Assembly (NCBI RefSeq): GCF_029892845.1
Contig: NZ_JARXVT010000001.1
Span: 310,001 to 374,000, forward strand
Origin: Aurantimicrobium minutum
GTDB taxonomy: Bacteria; Actinomycetota; Actinomycetes; Actinomycetales; Microbacteriaceae
Direction: 5' to 3'
Length of the DNA stretch: 64,000 nt
Shown: positions 59,579 to 64,000 of the stretch, in pieces
How the letters are laid out: the number at the start of each line of letters is the position of its first letter
Numbering within the stretch: position 1 is the stretch's first letter
Notes under the pieces: generated by a model
Told to the model about the DNA's origin: nothing
Databases searched by the model: none
Seen by the model: only the letters and a program-made list of their open reading frames with translations
Made by a program: the position numbers and the translations under genes

Positions 59579-60226
59579 CTAATTTGCAGGGTTGTTGCGA
59601 CGGTCGCGGCGCTCGAGAATCCAGGTTCGAATGCTGAAGATGATGGACGCTGTGATGAAGAAACCAGCAATCACATAGGCCGCAGCTTTCACGCCGGGAA
59701 TGCTGGCTGCGTAGTAGCCGACCAGCGTGAGCCCAACGCCCCAGGCAAGGGCGCCCACAAAGTTGCTGGTGAGGAATTTGAAGTAGTTCATCTTGCCAAT
59801 ACCGGCAACCCAGGGAACAAAGACACGAGCCCAGGGGATGAATCGGGCAATGACAACCGACCACCAGCCGTAGGAGTTATAAAACTTCTCCACCCGAGCA
59901 ATGATCTTTTTCATGCGCGGACCACTCTTGCGATCCAAATAAGGACGTCCCAAGTGTCTGCCCAAAATGAAGCCAACTTGGTCGCCAATAAAGGCGGCAA
60001 TACCCACACCCAGCGCCAAGATCCAGACGCTCAATTCGGGAGTGGCAGCCGTCACTAAGCCGGAAGCAAAGAGCAGAGAGTCACCGGTAATGAACGGGAT
60101 AAACGCTCCCACAAACAAACCGGTTCCAGCAAAGACCAGACCCCACACAACGAGGTAGAAGACGACAACGCCGACCTGCGAAAACAGGTCAGTCATTTGC
60201 CCGTCAAGTGCGGAGGCGTGCAACAT
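59579..60226 (-). CDS. DedA-family membrane protein (copy 2)
   Basis: A second DedA/VTT protein of 215 residues with FAGTGLFVGAFIPFITGDSLLFASG, GDQVGFILGRHLG, RFIPWARVFVPWVAGIG and NFVGALAWGVG. It is shorter at the C-terminus than copy 1 and clearly diverged. The tandem pair suggests division of labour rather than a recent duplication. The ATG at 60226 or the one ten codons later may be used. Confidence 0.9.
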   Translation of the reverse strand: MLHASALDGQMTDLFSQVGVVVFYLVVWGLVFAGTGLFVGAFIPFITGDSLLFASGLVTAATPELSVWILALGVGIAAFIGDQVGFILGRHLGRPYLDRKSGPRMKKIIARVEKFYNSYGWWSVVIARFIPWARVFVPWVAGIGKMNYFKFLTSNFVGALAWGVGLTLVGYYAASIPGVKAAAYVIAGFFITASIIFSIRTWILERRDRRNNPAN

Positions 60227-60264
60227 GTGTGCTCTTTCTCAAGGGAAAACCAAAGAACTATTTG

Positions 60265-60346
60265 TACGGGAGAAGGGACTTGAACCCTCACGCCTCTCGG
60301 CACCAGAACCTAAATCTGGCGTGTATACCAATTTCACCACTCCCGC
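60265..60346 (-). tRNA. tRNA-Leu (anticodon TAG)
   Basis: On the minus strand the gene folds with acceptor GCGGGAG/CTCCCGT (one G-U pair), anticodon stem CCAGA/TCTGG around loop TTTAGGT, a long variable arm (TGCCGAGAGGCG) and the T-arm GAGGGTTCAAGTCCCTT. The anticodon TAG and the class II variable arm identify leucine. The CCA end is not encoded. Confidence 0.95.
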
Positions 60347-60417
60347 GAGTGTTACCTGACTAGTTTATGTGTCATTCTGGTTCAACCGCTCACTCCCTCC
60401 TGAGAGGACACCTCGAC

Positions 60418-61560
60418 GTGACCACCGCGCCCCAGCACCGCTTCCTACTGCTAGATGGCATGCGTGGCGTTGCCGCCTTGGGTGTGCTGGCCTTCCACGT
60501 CACCGTGAGTGCTTCTTCTGATTTCCAGCAGCTGGCTTCTTTTTATCTGTTCGTAGATTTCTTCTTCGTGCTCAGCGGCTTTGTGCTCTGGCCGAGCATG
60601 CCTCAGAGTTCACGCGGCTTGGGGAAAGCTTCACGGATCTTTATCGTGAAAAGAATCTTCCGCTTTTGGCCCCTGGCAGTCACCAGCTTGGTGGTGGCAT
60701 TAATTGCGTTGGATTCAGAGCGCAACTCACTCCTCGCGAAAGATAACTTCACTACGCCCTATGGCAGTTTGGCGGGTTTGCCCGCGGATGAACGCGTGCA
60801 CATTCTGGTCATCGCTTTCCTTCTTCTCCAAGTTCTTCTTGCCGCAGCAATTGCGATCAACGTTCCCTTGTGGTCACTCTCTGCAGAGTGGATTGCCAAC
60901 GTCATCTATGCACCACTCACGGCAATCAAATGGGGTTTAGGCATCATCGCTGCTATTGCTGCGGGGTATCTGATGTTGTGGATCGGCCTCACGTTTGATG
61001 CGTCCTTCATCGAATACAGCGGACCTATCCGCGGCTTTGAAGCAGTCGGCCGGGCCTTCTTGGGATTCGGCATAGGTTTACTGCTCCGCAAGTACCTCAC
61101 CCAGCTCTCTCGATTCCGAAACTGGTGGCTGCTGGCGCTCTCCATTGCATTGGTGGTCTCTCTGTTCTTCATTGAAGATGAGTGGCATTGGAACTCTTAC
61201 CGCTATGCCATTACCTATTTTGCAGCCCCCGTCTTTGCGCTCTTGATCTTGCAACTCACAAAGTTCGAGGTCACCCCGGGGACGCGTAAGGCCAAAGTTT
61301 TGACATTTATGGGGGTGTATTCCTTTGGTGTCTATGTGTTCCATCAGCCGCTTATTCAATGGTCCAACGTTGTCCTGGGAACGCCATCGGGAGTATTTCC
61401 CGCCAACAAATGGATCTACTTCTTCTTGGTGCAGTCTGTGAGCATCACCATTGTGTCGATTTTGTTCACACTGACTGCCCGGACGTTGATCGAAAAACCC
61501 GTGCAGAGTTGGGGAAGAAAACTCACAGCCAAGATGGTGCAGAAATCCTCTTCGTCCTAG
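60418..61560 (+). CDS. Acyltransferase 3 family membrane protein
   Basis: The 380-residue protein has about ten membrane segments and the acyltransferase-3 features: FLLLDGMRGVAALGVLAFH with the conserved His, FFFVLSGFVLW, and a late YSFGVYVFHQPL. It would O-acylate a sugar or lipid at the cell surface. The GTG at 60418 follows GAGAGGA; the ATG at 60367 has no ribosome-binding site. Confidence 0.88.
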   Translation: MTTAPQHRFLLLDGMRGVAALGVLAFHVTVSASSDFQQLASFYLFVDFFFVLSGFVLWPSMPQSSRGLGKASRIFIVKRIFRFWPLAVTSLVVALIALDSERNSLLAKDNFTTPYGSLAGLPADERVHILVIAFLLLQVLLAAAIAINVPLWSLSAEWIANVIYAPLTAIKWGLGIIAAIAAGYLMLWIGLTFDASFIEYSGPIRGFEAVGRAFLGFGIGLLLRKYLTQLSRFRNWWLLALSIALVVSLFFIEDEWHWNSYRYAITYFAAPVFALLILQLTKFEVTPGTRKAKVLTFMGVYSFGVYVFHQPLIQWSNVVLGTPSGVFPANKWIYFFLVQSVSITIVSILFTLTARTLIEKPVQSWGRKLTAKMVQKSSSS

Positions 61561-61577
61561 TCGTTTAGACTCTCTTC

Positions 61578-62132
61578 GTGGCTAAATTCGTCAAAACCCC
61601 CTTCACCATCGAGGTCTACGACCTGATGCACCGTCCAGGTGAGCAGCGTGAGCGTGAGCTTGATTTTGCTGCACCCGAAAAGTTGGGCGAAGGAATCATT
61701 GCTGTTCCCGAGGGTGAAAACATCCACATCGACGTGCGTCTCGAGTCTCTGGGCGATGGCATTTTGGTCTCCGCTGAGGTCGAAACAACGGCCTTCGGAG
61801 AGTGCGGAAGATGCCTCGAGCCCATCGAGCAGGACCTCGAAGTCGAATTTCAGGAACTTTTCGCGTATTCTGTAGACGAAGCTTTTGACTATGAGGTTCA
61901 CGACGACCACGTGGATCTTGAACCTCTCGTCAGGGAAGCGGTTGTGCTTGCACTTCCGTTCCAGCCGGTATGCCGTCCAGATTGTGCTGGTCTCGATCCT
62001 GAGACTGGTGAACGCTTGGCAAAACCACTGGATTCCACGCTGGAAGAGACGTTAGACCCGAGATGGGCTGCGCTCAGCCAGTTGGCAGCTTCCACAGACA
62101 ACGGTGACACAAGCACCGGTAAAAAGAAGTAA
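61578..62132 (+). CDS. YceD/DUF177 family protein
   Basis: A 184-residue protein of the DUF177 family, which lies before rpmF in most bacteria and is thought to act in 23S rRNA or ribosome assembly. Pairs of cysteines (FGECGRCLEP, QPVCRPDCAGLDPETGE) could bind metal. The start is a GTG. It ends with TSTGKKK, and rpmF follows 21 nt later. Confidence 0.93.
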   Translation: MAKFVKTPFTIEVYDLMHRPGEQRERELDFAAPEKLGEGIIAVPEGENIHIDVRLESLGDGILVSAEVETTAFGECGRCLEPIEQDLEVEFQELFAYSVDEAFDYEVHDDHVDLEPLVREAVVLALPFQPVCRPDCAGLDPETGERLAKPLDSTLEETLDPRWAALSQLAASTDNGDTSTGKKK

Positions 62133-62153
62133 GTAAGAAGAGAAGAGATAGCC

Positions 62154-62360
62154 ATGGCTGTTCCCAAGCGCAAAATGTCGCGAGCTAGCACTCGCATGCG
62201 CCGTGCCCAGTGGAAGGCAACTGCTGCCACCCTCGTGAAGAGCGTTGACGCTAACGGCAAGGTTTCCTACAGCCTTCCTCACCGCGCCAAGGTTGTTGAA
62301 GACTCTGCTGGCACCCCACTCTTCATGGAGTACAAGGGCCGCAAGGTAGCTGACGTTTAG
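62154..62360 (+). CDS. rpmF: 50S ribosomal protein L32
   Basis: A 68-residue basic ribosomal protein beginning [20 protein letters not shown], the L32 signature. It lacks the zinc-binding cysteine pairs found in some L32 proteins, so it is the C-minus, zinc-independent form. GAAGAGA precedes the ATG. Confidence 0.97.
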   Translation: MAVPKRKMSRASTRMRRAQWKATAATLVKSVDANGKVSYSLPHRAKVVEDSAGTPLFMEYKGRKVADV

Positions 62361-62377
62361 TCACACCCTTTAGGCGA

Positions 62378-63091
62378 GTGAGCATGAGCTCTCCTGCTTC
62401 AGGTCATCAGACCGATATCTCGAGTCTCTCGAGTTCTCTTGGCATACCCCTTGACGGGGAGCTCTACGAGCTTGCCTTGACGCACCGTTCCTATGCCTAT
62501 GAGCATGGGGGCATTGCCAACAACGAACGTCTGGAATTCCTCGGCGACTCGGTATTGGGGCAGGCCGTCACGGTCATGCTTTATAACAACAACCCTGGAC
62601 TCGACGAGGGTGACCTGGCTAAGCGTCGGGCATCACTAGTCTCGACCATTGCGCTAGCTGAAGTCGCCCGCAGTATTGAACTCGGGCAGTTCATTCGTCT
62701 GGGTAACGGTGAAGAACTCACCGGTGGTCGCAATAAGGATTCGATCCTGGCAGACACGGTGGAAGCTCTGTTCGGAGCTGCTTTTCTGACTGCAGGTCCT
62801 GAAGCTGCCAACACCCTGGTGCTGCGACTGATTGAGCCATTGCTTGATAACCCAGAACGTTTTGGTGCCGCGATGGACCCTAAAACCAGTCTGCAAGAAG
62901 CTGTAGCCAAGCTGGGGACTGCTGTTCCCGTGTATTCGGTTGAAGCAGACGGTCCTGACCACGCACGTGTCTTCACGGCCACGGTTACCGTCGGCGATCT
63001 CATCTCCGCAACGGGGACTGGCACCAGCAAGAAGCATGCTGAGATGTCTGCGGCATTGACTGCATGGACATCGCTCAGCGAGAAGAACTAG
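62378..63091 (+). CDS. rnc: Ribonuclease III
   Basis: Double-strand-specific endoribonuclease of 237 residues that processes rRNA precursors. The catalytic signature NERLEFLGDSVLG is present, with LADTVEALFGAAF holding the second acidic pair, and a C-terminal dsRBD (about 160-234). The start is the GTG at 62378 or the ATG two codons later. Confidence 0.96.
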   Translation: MSMSSPASGHQTDISSLSSSLGIPLDGELYELALTHRSYAYEHGGIANNERLEFLGDSVLGQAVTVMLYNNNPGLDEGDLAKRRASLVSTIALAEVARSIELGQFIRLGNGEELTGGRNKDSILADTVEALFGAAFLTAGPEAANTLVLRLIEPLLDNPERFGAAMDPKTSLQEAVAKLGTAVPVYSVEADGPDHARVFTATVTVGDLISATGTGTSKKHAEMSAALTAWTSLSEKN

Positions 63092-63098
63092 TTCTTTC

Positions 63099-63959
63099 AT
63101 GCCTGAGCTTCCCGAAGTTGAGGTAGTGCGAGCTGGTTTAGAACCAGCACTCGTGGGTGCCCGCATCGACACCGTGCAGGTCTTTGATCCCCGCTCCCTC
63201 AAACGACACGATGCCCGGCGCGGTGACTTCGTCGGCATGCTCCAAGGAGCGACTGTTCTCTCTGCCGAGCGCCGAGGAAAGTTCATGTGGTTTCCGCTGG
63301 ACTCAGGTGATGCCCTCGTTACTCACTTGGGTATGAGTGGGCAAGTTCTGTTGCGGGACCTCAATGCCGGACCAGATCGACACCTACGTATTCAATACGT
63401 CATCACTCATCCCGAACATGGTCAGCTCGCGGTCAACTTTGTGGACCAACGCATCTTTGGATCCATGGCGGTTGATGAGCTCGTTGAGCAGCCGTCAGGT
63501 CTCGTTCCTTCTCAAGCATCACATATCGCGTTGGATCCGCTGAATCACTTCTTCGATGATGAACTCTTCATCATGCGTCTGCGCAAGAAGAGCGCCGGCG
63601 TGAAGCGAGCACTTCTTGATCAGACCCTGATCAGTGGCGTGGGAAACATCTATGCCGATGAGTCGCTCTGGGCGGCAAAGATTCATGGCGAGAAGTCTTC
63701 GGACTCACTCTCCAAGGCCAAAGCTCGTGAACTTTTAGACGCTGTCAGAGCAATCCTCATCAAGGCGCTGGGGGAGGGTGGCACCAGCTTTGACGAGCAA
63801 TACGTCAACGTCAATGGGGAGTCTGGCTACTTCTCCCACAGCTTGAATGCCTATGGCCAGCAGGGAAAACCCTGCCCACGTTGTGGGACTCCCATTCGTC
63901 GAGTGACGTTCATGAACCGCGGTTCACACTTCTGCCCGAAGTGTCAGAGGGTGGCGTAA
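63099..63959 (+). CDS. mutM: Formamidopyrimidine-DNA glycosylase
   Basis: Bifunctional glycosylase/AP lyase of 286 residues that removes 8-oxoguanine. The N-terminal MPELPEVE gives the catalytic Pro and Glu, ERRGKFMWF the conserved Lys, the H2TH region is GVGNIYADESLWAAKIHG, and the C-terminal zinc finger is CPRCG-x-CPKC. The last 41 bp of the window hold nothing I can identify. Confidence 0.97.
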   Translation: MPELPEVEVVRAGLEPALVGARIDTVQVFDPRSLKRHDARRGDFVGMLQGATVLSAERRGKFMWFPLDSGDALVTHLGMSGQVLLRDLNAGPDRHLRIQYVITHPEHGQLAVNFVDQRIFGSMAVDELVEQPSGLVPSQASHIALDPLNHFFDDELFIMRLRKKSAGVKRALLDQTLISGVGNIYADESLWAAKIHGEKSSDSLSKAKARELLDAVRAILIKALGEGGTSFDEQYVNVNGESGYFSHSLNAYGQQGKPCPRCGTPIRRVTFMNRGSHFCPKCQRVA

Positions 63960-64000
63960 GACTGAGCTCATATTTCCCTGATGTGGAAGGGAAAGTGAGG

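Overview
The window is a 64 kb piece of a compact, medium-GC actinobacterial chromosome. Gene content and order point to the family Microbacteriaceae: fdxA next to dapC, a DUF6113 membrane protein, DUF3117, DUF3039 and DUF3107 genes, the DUF177-rpmF-rnc-mutM block, a cytosolic MgtE-like protein followed by DUF1003 and Mrp, and an rhlE-type helicase beside a ferritin-like gene and DUF3107. Short intergenic gaps, frequent ATGA/TAATG overlaps and convergent genes that overlap at their stops suggest a streamlined genome. The genus cannot be fixed from sequence reading alone.

Left part (1-16 kb): an NAD synthesis operon on the minus strand (nrtR-nadA-nadB-nadC-nifS-like) with paired inverted repeats upstream that look like NrtR operators. 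Next comes a glycine-riboswitch-controlled gcvT-gcvH-gcvP operon, a HEPN/MNT toxin-antitoxin pair whose antitoxin is fused to an HTH domain, an isochorismatase-like hydrolase, a TetR regulator, a lipoprotein, a CPBP protease-like protein, typA and an FTR1 iron permease with TTAGG/CCTAA repeats resembling DtxR/IdeR boxes.

Middle (16-30 kb): fdxA, dapC, gltA, dapD and dapE. Between gltA and a zinc alcohol dehydrogenase lies the accessory part of the window. The last 87 bp of gltA are repeated 1.19 kb downstream. Between the two copies sits a Sec-exported protein that resembles BECR-type RNase toxins, with a small acidic protein gene downstream that could be its immunity gene. Just beyond the second gltA fragment, a 1,440-bp IS3/IS150-type element has inserted, with a 3-bp duplication, in the loop of a terminator hairpin. 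Further on are a PIG-V-like mannosyltransferase, DUF3117, an O-methyltransferase, tatB, a HigBA-type toxin-antitoxin pair and the ogt-tag alkylation repair pair.

Right part (30-64 kb): a probable putrescine degradation module (class III aminotransferase, Lrp regulator, divergent aldehyde dehydrogenase), mrp-DUF1003-MgtE-like, putA with a divergent LysR gene, an aminopeptidase P, a PHP phosphoesterase, a DEAD-box helicase with a strongly structured upstream region, an amino acid permease divergent from a CoA-transferase/glutaryl-CoA-dehydrogenase-like pair, a polysaccharide ABC exporter with a nucleotidyltransferase, murI-rph-rdgB, two DedA proteins, one tRNA-Leu(TAG), an acyltransferase, and DUF177-rpmF-rnc-mutM.
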